Below are positions 23,304 through 32,184 of a stretch of DNA of 34,052 nucleotides, piece by piece. Source of the stretch: Gracilimonas sp040904925 (lineage in GTDB: Bacteria; Bacteroidota; Rhodothermia; Balneolales; Balneolaceae); contig JBBDSP010000013.1 of assembly GCA_040904925.1 (NCBI GenBank), positions 1 to 34,052 of the forward strand. The letters are read 5' to 3'. Made by a program: the position numbers and the translations under genes. The stretch's first letter is position 1. Every line of letters begins with the position of its first letter. The notes below the pieces were generated by a model. The model had not been told where the DNA came from. It saw only the letters and a program-made list of their open reading frames with translations, and searched no databases.

Positions 23304-23749
23304 TGGATCTACAACGACTTCTGGACTACGACAAATGGGCTAATACCCGGGTTTTCAAAACAATAAAAACCGTTGCTGATCCTGAAGTTCAGAAGGATAT
23401 CAATAAGCTGTTTGCCCACCTGCTTACTGCACAAATAATTTGGGTAAACCGGATCAACGATCAGCCTTTACCCAATGAGATCTGGCCTGATCTATCTATC
23501 TCTGAAATAAAATCCCTGTTGCAGAAAAATCCTGAGAAGCTTAAAAAGCTCGTTTCACGGAAAAATGAAATCTTCCACTATAAAAACTCAAAGGGTGAAG
23601 AGTTTAAAAACTCTGTAGAAGAAATATTGGTTCATCTTACCATCCATGGACAGCATCATCGGGCCCAAATTGCAAATCTATTAAGAAAAGCAGGAATCAC
23701 TCCACCCGGAACTGATTTTATCTTTTTTCTAAGAACATTAGATAATTAA
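23303..23749 (+). CDS. DinB-like metal-dependent protein
   Basis: A 148-residue four-helix-bundle protein starting MDLQRLLDYDKWANTRVF. The three-His metal site of DinB/YfiT proteins is visible: His39 (LFAHLLTAQIIWVNRI) and His115/His119 in HLTIHGQHHRAQIANLL. Family members include thiol-dependent transferases and many of unknown role. The start ATG overlaps the marC stop; a GTG one codon earlier is less likely. Confidence 0.9.
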   Translation: MDLQRLLDYDKWANTRVFKTIKTVADPEVQKDINKLFAHLLTAQIIWVNRINDQPLPNEIWPDLSISEIKSLLQKNPEKLKKLVSRKNEIFHYKNSKGEEFKNSVEEILVHLTIHGQHHRAQIANLLRKAGITPPGTDFIFFLRTLDN

Positions 23750-23841
23750 CGGTCCGTTGGTTAGTTTCAACGCTTAATTGTAATTAAACGGACAAACCCC
23801 TGGCACTCCTCGAAGAATATCTGGCAGCTTTTTCATCCTTC

Positions 23842-25188
23842 ATGTGGGGATATCCACTTGTTATTTTATTGGTGGGTGGTGGACTTTGGTTTCTGATCTT
23901 TTCAGGTTTTACCCCCTTCAAGTTTTTCTTCCACGCCATAGATCTGGTTCGCGGAAAGTACGACAATCCTGATGATCCCGGTGATATCAACCACTTTGAG
24001 GCGTTATCTACCGCGCTTGCCTCTACCGTTGGAATGGGGAATATCAGTGGCGTAGCTGTGGCTATTTTTATGGGTGGCCCCGGTGCTCTGTTTTGGATGT
24101 GGATGAGTGCCATTGTTGGGATGGCTACCAAATTCTTCACCTGTACACTGTCCATAATGTATCGGGGTGAAGACTCTGAAGGTAAAATTCAGGGAGGACC
24201 CATGTACGTTATTCGTGAGGGGCTCAATAAGAAATGGATGCCATTGGCTTACCTTTTTGCCCTGGCCGGATTGTTTGGGCCTTTACCCATTTTTCAAACC
24301 AATCAGCTCGTTCAAATTTTGAGAGATTTTATCTACATCCCTAATGGTTGGGTTGAAGCCGATGCCGCCTTCACCGGAAACCTGATCACCGGGATTGCAT
24401 TGGTAGGATTAGTTTCTTTAGTGATCTTTGGTGGTATCACTAAAATCGGGAAAGTTGCTTCGAAATTGGTCCCGGCTATGGTCGTGATCTATTTTGTGTC
24501 TGTTGTATTTATTCTGGCCGTTCATATCGGCGATGTCCCCTACTATTTAGGATTGATCGTTACGGATGCCTTTACCGGAAAAGCTGTGATGGGTGGAGCT
24601 GTTGGTCAGCTGATCATCATTGGGATTCAGCGAGCCGCCTTTTCAAATGAGGCAGGAATTGGAACTGAATCGCTGGCGCACGGTGCTTCAAAAACCAAAG
24701 AACCCGTTCGTGAAGGATTGGTTGCTATGATGGAACCGGCTATTGATACGCTTATCGTTTGTACCATGACAGCTTTGGCTATTCTGGTAACCGGTGTTTG
24801 GCAAACCAGTGATGCAAACGGAGTCACCCTAACGCTAAATGCCTTTAATGAAGCTCTCCCAACAATTGGAACCTACCTGCTGATGATCTCTGTGTTCACC
24901 TTTAGTGTAAGTTCGATGCTTTCATATTCATACTATGGTTCCAAATGTTTGGGGTTTTTGGTCGGCGCAAACAAACAACATCTTTATAACTACTTCTATG
25001 TATTCTCCATCGTATTTGGAGCAGTTGCTTCCCTGGATGCCGTGATCAATCTCATTGACGGAATGTTTGCCCTGATGGCGGTTCCAACCATGATCTCGGC
25101 GCTGCTACTTTCACCAAAAGTGAGGGCAGCCTCCAAAGAATATTTCCGAAAAGTAAAAGCAGGGGAGTTTAAGGAGTACAAGAAATAA
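23842..25188 (+). CDS. Sodium:alanine/glycine symporter (AGCS family)
   Basis: A 448-residue transporter with about ten or eleven spans. Family signatures are clear: ALASTVGMGNISGVAVAIFMGGPGALFWMWMSAIVGM, KIQGGPMYVIREGL, and AFSNEAGIGTESLAHGASKTKEPVREGLVAMMEP. It imports alanine or glycine with Na+. The first ATG falls inside what should be the N-terminal segment (usually about 15 residues then LWG-P); in-frame sequence reading LALLEEYLAAFSSF extends upstream to a CTG at 23800, with no ATG/GTG/TTG before the stop at about 23785. The real start may therefore be non-standard. Confidence 0.93.
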   Translation: MWGYPLVILLVGGGLWFLIFSGFTPFKFFFHAIDLVRGKYDNPDDPGDINHFEALSTALASTVGMGNISGVAVAIFMGGPGALFWMWMSAIVGMATKFFTCTLSIMYRGEDSEGKIQGGPMYVIREGLNKKWMPLAYLFALAGLFGPLPIFQTNQLVQILRDFIYIPNGWVEADAAFTGNLITGIALVGLVSLVIFGGITKIGKVASKLVPAMVVIYFVSVVFILAVHIGDVPYYLGLIVTDAFTGKAVMGGAVGQLIIIGIQRAAFSNEAGIGTESLAHGASKTKEPVREGLVAMMEPAIDTLIVCTMTALAILVTGVWQTSDANGVTLTLNAFNEALPTIGTYLLMISVFTFSVSSMLSYSYYGSKCLGFLVGANKQHLYNYFYVFSIVFGAVASLDAVINLIDGMFALMAVPTMISALLLSPKVRAASKEYFRKVKAGEFKEYKK

Positions 25189-25196
25189 AGGGTTAA

Positions 25197-25955
25197 TCAG
25201 TCAACTCTTCGAGCCCGTACACCAAAGTCTACGTTATCTTCGATCCATTCCACAAAACGATCCTGTTGTCTTAACGGCACATCGGGATTATAAAGCGTTG
25301 AATCATTCCACGTCGTCATTACCTCTGCATCCTGTGTCCACACTTTAACTCTGCGCCGGGGAACTTTGGTTTGCCAGTTTCGGCCGGTGGTAGCATCGGT
25401 GTAGAGTACCCGGATGGTGATATTTCTTGAAAGTCGTTCTAGCGGAGAAAGGTCAATACTTCGATAATCAGTCTCTCCGTCTCTAATCACATCAGGAATC
25501 CCGTCACTCAGCATAACTACGGATACCGGACGCAGTATTAAATTTTTGTTGCGAATGGTCAGGGCGATCTGTTCAAAGAAGGCGTTGAAGTCCGTGAATG
25601 GATTTTGAACTTCTTTCGGAAAGATGTCCCGAAGCCTTTCCTCGATCTCAGGTATGCTTCTATTCTCGAAAGTTTGAATAGGATAGAAGGTTTTAGGCTC
25701 GTCTTCATTTGCCCCCCCAATGGAACTCACGAATAAAACATTAGGCACTTCCATCTCTCCAATCCCATTTAAGTGAGCATAAATATAATTTGAAAGGAAC
25801 TCGAGCGAATTGTCATAATGCCCGCTGTTTATAAAGGAGCCGCTGACATCAACCCCAATGAACATAGACAGCCTGGGATTTGGTTCATCAGAAGTGGTAC
25901 ACCCGGCAAGTAACAAGCCTGCAATCAATACTAACGATTTCATATATTTAATCAT
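25197..25955 (-). CDS. Lipoprotein with von Willebrand factor A-like domain
   Basis: A 252-residue predicted lipoprotein: signal LVLIAGLLLAGC with lipidated Cys19. The mature protein begins a vWA-type fold at FIGVDVSGS (residues 32-40, MIDAS DxSxS) and later VVMLSDGIPD (the second MIDAS Asp). vWA domains bind metal and protein partners. It is the second gene of a minus-strand pair, 18 bases after the membrane-protein gene. Function unknown; a role as the extracytoplasmic part of a complex with that membrane protein is inferred. Confidence 0.85.
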   Translation of the reverse strand: MIKYMKSLVLIAGLLLAGCTTSDEPNPRLSMFIGVDVSGSFINSGHYDNSLEFLSNYIYAHLNGIGEMEVPNVLFVSSIGGANEDEPKTFYPIQTFENRSIPEIEERLRDIFPKEVQNPFTDFNAFFEQIALTIRNKNLILRPVSVVMLSDGIPDVIRDGETDYRSIDLSPLERLSRNITIRVLYTDATTGRNWQTKVPRRRVKVWTQDAEVMTTWNDSTLYNPDVPLRQQDRFVEWIEDNVDFGVRARRVD

Positions 25956-25973
25956 GATCTTTCCTCTCCTAAA

Positions 25974-27212
25974 TTAATTTGCCTGTGCTTTACCTTTCGG
26001 TGAATTAACCTTCTCAGGCTTTTCGGTCCCCATCAACTTTCCGGCATTTTTCAGGCTTTCCATATCCGTAAGGGGTAGTTCAAACATATGCTTGTTAGCA
26101 ACCAGCAACGTACAAAAGTTGATAGCCGAGGCTATTAATTGTAAAGGTGGAAGCATAAACGCCTCGATCAAATCATCTCCTTTTTCCTGAACCCACTCTA
26201 TATTCTCTTTGATTCCCGTCATGTATTCATCGGTATCAAAGATCTGTGCCGAAAGGTTTTTAGAAACCGAAGTCTCTTTCTCTTTCGAAGCCTGAATACC
26301 TTTTCCTTGAATGATAAACATGATGGTCGGAGTTCCATACGAGGCAAATAGGAACCAGGATAAGCTTCGGATTCCAAACCAAACAAAGGTGGATATGGCA
26401 AGGATACCTACTATTCCAATCTGGAAGTCTTCTGCATACATTGCAAACCAGGGAACCAACGCATCCACAAACTCACGATATAGAAATAACACCTCTACCA
26501 ACAGTACAATGATCTCTATAGCTGTGATACCAATTATCTGTGATATATTTTTCTCTTTTATGGCATCTACAAAAGTTGATAAAACGGCATAGCTCCCTAA
26601 TACTATAAAAAATAGAAATGTAAACAGGGCCACCCTCATCAGCGTTACGTCTATGGCTTCACCAGTTATATTAGAGAGGGTATCCAGTACGAGCGGAGTT
26701 GTAACATAGGTAAAAATGGTGGCTTCGATGAGTACCCAAAATATGGTCAAAAATACCGCTATGAGAGGAACTGAGGAGCCGGTAACTTTCTTTCCTGCTG
26801 AACCGAGTAAGCGAAAAGGCATCAAAAGTACTGTTTGAAGAATAGCCATTACCCCAAGAACCAGCATCTTTAGCATCCCCAACAGGTAAACAACCACATA
26901 AAAACAGAAATTGGCTAAACCTGCCCAATAATAGGCCACAGATCTGCCCAAGTCCCACCATGTACTGAACAGCGACAAGATGTATTCTTTGCGGTTATGC
27001 CTGAATATTACCGACAAAACGGTTGGGATAGTTACCCAGCAAGCCAGGATAAAACCCAATACAGGTAAAAGCAAAAAGACCCTTTTCAGCGACATGGCCC
27101 AGATAGGGTCACCGGCCGCCCACGCAAAAGCCAAAAATTCTTCCTGAAAAAACACTGGAAAAAGTAATATCGAAAAAGCAATATTGGCTAAAGTACTTGT
27201 ATCATTGTTCAT
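25974..27212 (-). CDS. Unknown polytopic membrane protein
   Basis: A 412-residue protein I do not recognise. It has about eight hydrophobic segments (near 8-25, 40-65, 90-130, 145-175, 190-220, 230-250, 260-300), then a soluble C-terminal third with KEKETSVSKNLSAQIFDTDEYMTGIKENIEWVQEKGDDLIEAFMLPPLQLIASAINFCT and a basic tail (KPEKVNSPKGKAQAN). No transporter, channel or secretion signature is evident. It precedes the vWA lipoprotein in the same operon. Confidence 0.8.
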   Translation of the reverse strand: MNNDTSTLANIAFSILLFPVFFQEEFLAFAWAAGDPIWAMSLKRVFLLLPVLGFILACWVTIPTVLSVIFRHNRKEYILSLFSTWWDLGRSVAYYWAGLANFCFYVVVYLLGMLKMLVLGVMAILQTVLLMPFRLLGSAGKKVTGSSVPLIAVFLTIFWVLIEATIFTYVTTPLVLDTLSNITGEAIDVTLMRVALFTFLFFIVLGSYAVLSTFVDAIKEKNISQIIGITAIEIIVLLVEVLFLYREFVDALVPWFAMYAEDFQIGIVGILAISTFVWFGIRSLSWFLFASYGTPTIMFIIQGKGIQASKEKETSVSKNLSAQIFDTDEYMTGIKENIEWVQEKGDDLIEAFMLPPLQLIASAINFCTLLVANKHMFELPLTDMESLKNAGKLMGTEKPEKVNSPKGKAQAN

Positions 27213-27526
27213 AATTTTAGGATTTAGTTAAAACAATTTCTGAACCAAAATCTCCGCAAGCCTTGCGCATCACTATCAATAAGAAGTTCTGTCAACCCTT
27301 TTTGTTACATTATCTAATCTTTGTAAATCAGCTTTTCAGAACACTGCTTACCCTATTACCGGTAAAAGTGCTTTTTTGTTCCTGCAACCACCTTTAATCA
27401 CATGAGTTTTGTCATTTAACATAGATTTGCTAACAGAGTTACATTAGTATTTTCCTTAACGCTTCATCTTTCGCATATTCAGGAAAATATTCAGAATTCA
27501 ATATTCATAACCCCTAATTCCCAATC
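27213..27526. other. 314-bp intergenic region between divergent genes
   Basis: It must hold promoters in both directions. I see a palindromic TTACCGGTAA (about 27356-27365) and, on the plus strand, TAGATTTG at 27422-27429, which fits the Bacteroidota -7 element TAnnTTTG; no matching TTG at -33 is visible. No small gene is convincing here. Confidence 0.5.
27422..27429 (+). promoter_or_regulatory. Possible Bacteroidota-type -7 promoter element of the metalloprotease gene
   Basis: TAGATTTG matches TAnnTTTG exactly and lies about 98 bases upstream of the metalloprotease ATG. A TTG at the right upstream distance is missing, so the call is weak. Confidence 0.3.
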
Positions 27527-29938
27527 ATGAAACGAGCGATACTATTTATGCTGATGGCTTTTGTTTCCATTCAGGCCACCGCACAACTCCCCACCATTTC
27601 TGAAAAAACAGACGGACTCACTAAAACCGAAGGCTTTTTCGATTATTATTATGATGAAGCCAAAGATCAGCTTTGGCTCGAGATAGACAAACTTGATACT
27701 GAATTTATTTATGTGAACTCACTTGCTGCCGGTATTGGTTCTAACGATATCGGATTAGATCGTGGCCAGCTGGGCGATACCCGAATTGTTTACTTCGAGC
27801 GCCGCGGGCCAAAAGTGATGATGGTTCAGCCCAACTACGGCTTCCGTGCCGAAACCGATAATGAGCTGGAAAAGAAATCCGTACGTGAAGCCTTCGCTTC
27901 ATCCATATTAGGTGGATTTGAGGTCGCAGCTGAAGAAGAGGGAAAAGTATTAATTAATCTCACAGATTTTCTTTTACAGGATGCGCATGGAGTATCTACC
28001 AGTCTTCAACGAAGCGGACAAGGCTTATTCAGTCTGGATAAAAACCGTTCTGCTTTGTATAAGGAAGCCATCATGAACTTCCCCAAGAATACAGAATTTG
28101 AAGCTACTCTGACTTTTGCAGGGAATAATCCGGGGGGATATGTTCGCTCCGTTACACCAACTCCGGAAGCTATCACCGTTCGTCAGCATCACTCTTTTGT
28201 AGAACTCCCTGATGACGGATATGAGAAAAGAGCATATGATCCACGCGCCGGATATTTTGGAATTACCTATCAGGATTACGGAACTCCCATTGACGAGCCG
28301 CTGGTAAAACGATTTATTTCCCGCCATAGACTGGAAAAGAAAAATCCGGATGCCGAAGTAAGTGAACCGGTTGAACCGATCATGTATTATCTCGATAATG
28401 GAACTCCGGAGCCGGTAAGAAGTGCCTTACTTGATGGCGCACGCTGGTGGAATGAGGCGTTTGAAGATGCCGGTTATAAAGATGCTTTTATTGTGAAAGT
28501 ACTTCCCGAAGACGCTCATCCACTGGATGTTCGGTACAATGTGATCCAATGGATCCATCGCTCAACAAGAGGGTGGTCTTATGGGTCTTCAGTTCGTGAT
28601 CCGAGAACAGGAGAGATCATTAAGGGACATGTTTCTCTTGGTTCGCTTCGCGTTCGTCAGGATTATTTGATCGCCGAAGGGCTTTTGGCTCCTTATGCCG
28701 ACGAATCCCAAGAGAATACCGCGATGCAGGAAATGGCACTTGCCAGAATCCGTCAACTTTCAGCTCATGAAATTGGCCACACCATTGGAATTGCTCATAA
28801 CTTTGCAGCCAGTGTAACCAATGATGCTTCCGTAATGGATTACCCTCATCCCCAACCAAAAATTGTAAATGGCGAGATCGACCTTTCCGATCCTTATGAT
28901 GTAGGAATTGGAGAATGGGATAAAATGGCCGTGGCTTACGGCTACCAGGATTTCCCTGATGGAACCGATGAGAAATCCGCATTAGATGAAATTCTAAATG
29001 AAGCGTACGATTCTGGTTTAAAATATATTTCTGATCAGGATGCACGTCCGCAAAGTGGTGCTCATCCAGATGCACATTTATGGGAATTTGGGGATGATCC
29101 GGTTGCGCAACTTCCTACCATTATGGAAATCAGAAAAACCGCCCTGGAGAATTTTGGAGAAGCGAACTTAAAATCCGGTCGACCATTGGCTGAATTGCAA
29201 GATGTTCTCGTTCCTATATATTTATTTCACCGCTACCAGGTTGAAGCCACGGTGAAATTGATCGGTGGATTGGATTACAACTACAAAGTGAAAGGCGATA
29301 ATCAGGCCTACCCTGAAATTGTTGACAGAGACACACAAGAAAAAGCTCTGAACGCAATGCTGGCAACTATTTCCCCTGAAGCATTAGCTATACCTGAAAA
29401 CCTGCTTGAAATCATTCCTCCGCGCCCTGCCGGTCTCGGTTATTCCCGTGAGTTGTTCAACGGAAATACAGGTCCCGCCTTGGATGCATTGGGAATTGCT
29501 GAAACAGCTGCTGATCTCCCTGTAAGTTTGATCCTGAATGCTGACCGTGCCAATCGATTGGTAGAATATGCAGCTAGAGAAGGAAATCTGAGCCTGGAAA
29601 ATGTGATCGACCGGCTCATCAGTGCTTCATGGAATCGAAATACAAATAACGGTTACAATGGCACTATACAGCGTGTAGTAAATCATGTGGTATTAAAAAA
29701 CATGATCGAGTTGGCCGGTTCAGGTAACGCCAATCCGGTAACAAAAGCCATCATGCATAAAAAGCTTACGGACCTGCAATCTGAACTAAACAGCCGGAAT
29801 GATTCAGACAGTCAATACGCCGCACACCTGATCGCCCAGTTCTTCACCAATCCTGAAGAATTTGAAGCTGATGATGCCCCCGGTCCGCCTCCCGGCTCTC
29901 CGATCGGCAGTGATGCGATGTACTATTGTGAATTTTAA
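27527..29938 (+). CDS. Secreted zinc-dependent metalloprotease (DUF5117/DUF4953-type)
   Basis: An 803-residue secreted protein with signal peptide MKRAILFMLMAFVSIQATAQ. The N-terminal region (LTKTEGFFDYYYDEAKDQLWLEI ... ANDIGLDRGQLGDTRIV-type sequence) matches the DUF5117/5118 domains seen before gluzincin-like catalytic domains in Bacteroidota. The zinc site HEIGHTIGIAHNF, near residues 415-427, has the HExxHxxxxxH pattern of metzincin-type enzymes. A C-terminal helical domain follows. It probably digests extracellular protein; no specific substrate is indicated. Monocistronic. Confidence 0.92.
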   Translation: MKRAILFMLMAFVSIQATAQLPTISEKTDGLTKTEGFFDYYYDEAKDQLWLEIDKLDTEFIYVNSLAAGIGSNDIGLDRGQLGDTRIVYFERRGPKVMMVQPNYGFRAETDNELEKKSVREAFASSILGGFEVAAEEEGKVLINLTDFLLQDAHGVSTSLQRSGQGLFSLDKNRSALYKEAIMNFPKNTEFEATLTFAGNNPGGYVRSVTPTPEAITVRQHHSFVELPDDGYEKRAYDPRAGYFGITYQDYGTPIDEPLVKRFISRHRLEKKNPDAEVSEPVEPIMYYLDNGTPEPVRSALLDGARWWNEAFEDAGYKDAFIVKVLPEDAHPLDVRYNVIQWIHRSTRGWSYGSSVRDPRTGEIIKGHVSLGSLRVRQDYLIAEGLLAPYADESQENTAMQEMALARIRQLSAHEIGHTIGIAHNFAASVTNDASVMDYPHPQPKIVNGEIDLSDPYDVGIGEWDKMAVAYGYQDFPDGTDEKSALDEILNEAYDSGLKYISDQDARPQSGAHPDAHLWEFGDDPVAQLPTIMEIRKTALENFGEANLKSGRPLAELQDVLVPIYLFHRYQVEATVKLIGGLDYNYKVKGDNQAYPEIVDRDTQEKALNAMLATISPEALAIPENLLEIIPPRPAGLGYSRELFNGNTGPALDALGIAETAADLPVSLILNADRANRLVEYAAREGNLSLENVIDRLISASWNRNTNNGYNGTIQRVVNHVVLKNMIELAGSGNANPVTKAIMHKKLTDLQSELNSRNDSDSQYAAHLIAQFFTNPEEFEADDAPGPPPGSPIGSDAMYYCEF

Positions 29939-29949
29939 TTTCAGTGTTT

Positions 29950-30019
29950 AAGTGCGATGGTGTTACGGTGTTAAAGTACTTTTTAAAAGAACTTTAACAC
30001 CGTAACACATTAACACTTT
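29950..30019. repeat. Palindromic repeat, copy 1 (GTGTTACGG family)
   Basis: GTGTTACGGTGTTAAAGT (29960-29977) pairs perfectly with ACTTTAACACCGTAACAC (29991-30008); a shorter AAAAG/CTTTT stem lies in the loop. The flanking word AAGTGCGA on the left is also found in copy 2 at 30765-30841. It sits directly before aat and may also act as a terminator for the metalloprotease gene. Confidence 0.85.
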
Positions 30020-30033
30020 CGTACCAAAGAATT

Positions 30034-30618
30034 ATGCGCATCCTCCCACCTGAAAACCTACTTGAAGCTTATGCCCAGGGAATTTTTCCTATGGCGGATA
30101 GCAAAGAGGCTGAAAATGTGGAATGGTACACCGCCCGGAAAAGGGGCATCATCCCTATCGGAAAATTTCACACTTCAGAAAACCTGGCTCGTATCATCCG
30201 ACAAGAGCGATTTGAAATTCGGGTTAACAGCAATTTCCGGGAAGTGGTAACCCAATGTGCCAACCGGGATTCAACCTGGATCAACGATCTCATTATCAAT
30301 TCCTATGATGTGCTGAATCAACATGGGAATGCATGCAGCGTAGAATGTTACCGGGGTAATAAATTGGTTGGAGGATTGTACGGGGTGAAATTAAAGGCTG
30401 CCTTCTTCGGGGAGAGCATGTTCAAAAAAGAAAAGTGGGCGGATAAGGCAGCTTTGTATTACTGCCATGAAATCTTGAACAAGAACGGTTTCCTGCTTTG
30501 GGATACCCAATTCTATACTGACCACCTTGCTCAATTCGGCTGTATTGAAATTGAGGCTGAGGAATATGAGAAAATGCTGGATGAGGCATTAAATAAAGAT
30601 TGTAGTTTCAAGAATTAA
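30034..30618 (+). CDS. aat: Leucyl/phenylalanyl-tRNA--protein transferase
   Basis: Adds Leu or Phe from tRNA to N-terminal Arg/Lys of proteins, creating an N-degron for ClpS/ClpAP. The 194-residue protein shows the family order: LLEAYAQGIFPMAD, WYTARKRGIIPIGKFH, CANRDSTWI, LVGGLYGVKLKAAFFGESMF and LLWDTQFYTDHLAQFGCIEIE. In the usual AHSVE motif, His is Cys here (ACSVE), and the ASK after GESMF is ADK. It is framed on both sides by copies of the same palindromic repeat. Confidence 0.93.
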   Translation: MRILPPENLLEAYAQGIFPMADSKEAENVEWYTARKRGIIPIGKFHTSENLARIIRQERFEIRVNSNFREVVTQCANRDSTWINDLIINSYDVLNQHGNACSVECYRGNKLVGGLYGVKLKAAFFGESMFKKEKWADKAALYYCHEILNKNGFLLWDTQFYTDHLAQFGCIEIEAEEYEKMLDEALNKDCSFKN

Positions 30619-30639
30619 ATTACTTATCAGGTACTAGCG

Positions 30640-30712
30640 CAAGCGTCCGCTTGTGCGGTAATGGAATAAGTAAAAAATTAGTTAATACATATTTCGTCCA
30701 AGCGGACGCTTG
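30640..30712. repeat. Pair of 14-bp inverted repeats (CAAGCGTCCGCTTG)
   Basis: CAAGCGTCCGCTTG (30640-30653) and CAAGCGGACGCTTG (30699-30712) are exact reverse complements separated by 45 bases; each is itself nearly palindromic (CAAGCG..CGCTTG). They lie in the aat downstream spacer and could form one long or two short hairpins. Confidence 0.8.
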
Positions 30713-30764
30713 AACGAGTGGGGGCTTTGGGTAAGGATTGTGAGTTTAAAATCTAAAAAGTGTT

Positions 30765-30841
30765 AAAGTGCGACTGTGTTACGGTGTTAAAGTATTTCCT
30801 TTATACTTTAACACCGTAACACCTAAACACAATCGCACTTT
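30765..30841. repeat. Palindromic repeat, copy 2 (GTGTTACGG family)
   Basis: A 20-bp perfect stem, 30776-30795 with 30803-30822 (loop TTCCTTT), is extended by AAAGTGCGA (30765-30773) pairing with TCGCACTTT (30833-30841). Core and flank words match copy 1 at 29950-30019. The rest of the 312-bp spacer (to 30930) holds the repeat pair at 30640-30712 and a weak AGCCACTT/AAGTGGCT dyad near 30854-30905. Confidence 0.87.
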
Positions 30842-30930
30842 AAGACATAAAAAAGCCACTTCAGGCGCGATTCAATGAAAACTTGAACCAACATCTAAAG
30901 TGGCTAATTGGATAGGATACTAGTTACACT

Positions 30931-32166
30931 TTAATATTCGGTGATGGTTACATCATTTATGGCTTCATCTTTGTTAATATCCCCTCTTTCCAGGCGCTCT
31001 AAAACGGACTTCTTCAATTGTATATCCAACCGTGATGGAATCTCATCATCCCACCTGTTTGACAGAATATTAATGGTCAGCAAAATGTGTTGGTCTGAGG
31101 ATACAGAACTTAATGTTCTGCCATAATCAATCAAATAATCCGTTACATCAGTTTTAAGTTGCTCGAAAGAAGCTTTAGCCTGCTCGGCTTGTTCAGCTCT
31201 TTTTTCTTCTGCTTCCTCCGGCGACAAAACATCCAGTTCTTTTACTCCGCTAGCCCGAATCACATTCCTTACTTCTTCTTCATGAAACACAATACTGCCT
31301 CTCGCACTGGTCCTGATATGCCTCACATTAATTGAAAATAACACGCCAAAATTATCCAAAACTAAATATTCAGGTTTTCCCGAAATCTCGAACATCTCGT
31401 TTTGTGATCCACTTAAAACTGTTTCTAAAATATTACTCATCACCTTTAGATCAAGTTGCTCTTTCTCTTCTATATCTTCTTTAGATATGGAAAGCCGGTT
31501 TTCAAAATCATCAGATGACAAGCGTCCACTTTTTAAAGAAGCTAAATCACTTGCTTTAGCAGATACTGTAATAACCGGTACTTGCTTGACTTCTTCTTTC
31601 TCCTCCAAATCTCCGGAGCGATTAAAAATCCGGATTCTGGGTGTACTTTCTTTTCTTTCTCCATACACAATAGTTATTTGTTCGTCACCTTCGAGCTGAC
31701 CGATGGTTGGAGCATAGTCTTTAAAAAAGTTCGTGATTCGTGTAATCACCGTTTCCTCAGTAACCTGGCTGTCACCTGAATTATCATCCGAATCGTAGTA
31801 AAATGAGATGCTCGGCTGATCACTATCTTTTATGACCGAAACGGATGTAATATTCCGTGAGAGTAAATATGGGATTTTAAAAATAATTCCATATTCCGGT
31901 ATATAATTACCTTCAACTTGGTTAGACCGGGCTCCAAAAAGATTTGCTGATATAAACCCTGAGCCCGACCTTACTCTCACCGAATTATTTGAATTACTGC
32001 TCGAGCTATTTGACTTTGTTTCCATTTTAAAAAGCTCTCCGAGGATATTCTCCATGATCTTGATGTCACGGTTCATGCGGTTGGCGTCAAAGTCCTGAGC
32101 AAAGGTGAGAGGAGGCAGCAAAAGCGTCATCAACCCTATTAATAATGCGTGCTTTAATGTTTTCAT
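30931..32166 (-). CDS. Secreted protein with internally duplicated domain, sigma/anti-sigma operon
   Basis: A 411-residue secreted protein of unknown family; signal peptide LLIGLMTLLLPPLTFA. It appears to contain two related halves. The first (about 38-235) has MENILGELF, YIPEYGIIFKIPYLLS and KASDLASLKSGRLSSDDFENRLSIS; the second (about 243-411) has MSNILETVL, LVLDNFGVLFSINV and KKSVLERLERGDINKDEAINDVTITEY in the same order. A Ser/Asn-rich stretch (52-63) and a charged coiled-coil-like region (about 318-335) are also visible. It follows the anti-sigma gene by 18 bases and may be part of the envelope signal or its output. No enzyme motif seen. Confidence 0.8.
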   Translation of the reverse strand: MKTLKHALLIGLMTLLLPPLTFAQDFDANRMNRDIKIMENILGELFKMETKSNSSSSNSNNSVRVRSGSGFISANLFGARSNQVEGNYIPEYGIIFKIPYLLSRNITSVSVIKDSDQPSISFYYDSDDNSGDSQVTEETVITRITNFFKDYAPTIGQLEGDEQITIVYGERKESTPRIRIFNRSGDLEEKEEVKQVPVITVSAKASDLASLKSGRLSSDDFENRLSISKEDIEEKEQLDLKVMSNILETVLSGSQNEMFEISGKPEYLVLDNFGVLFSINVRHIRTSARGSIVFHEEEVRNVIRASGVKELDVLSPEEAEEKRAEQAEQAKASFEQLKTDVTDYLIDYGRTLSSVSSDQHILLTINILSNRWDDEIPSRLDIQLKKSVLERLERGDINKDEAINDVTITEY

Positions 32167-32184
32167 AATTTGTCCTTTATAATT

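Noticed and set aside
28620..29075. Open frame of 151 codons on the minus strand inside the metalloprotease gene.
   Set aside because: Its His/Gln/Arg-rich composition is that of an antisense shadow and the plus-strand gene carries the zinc motif here.
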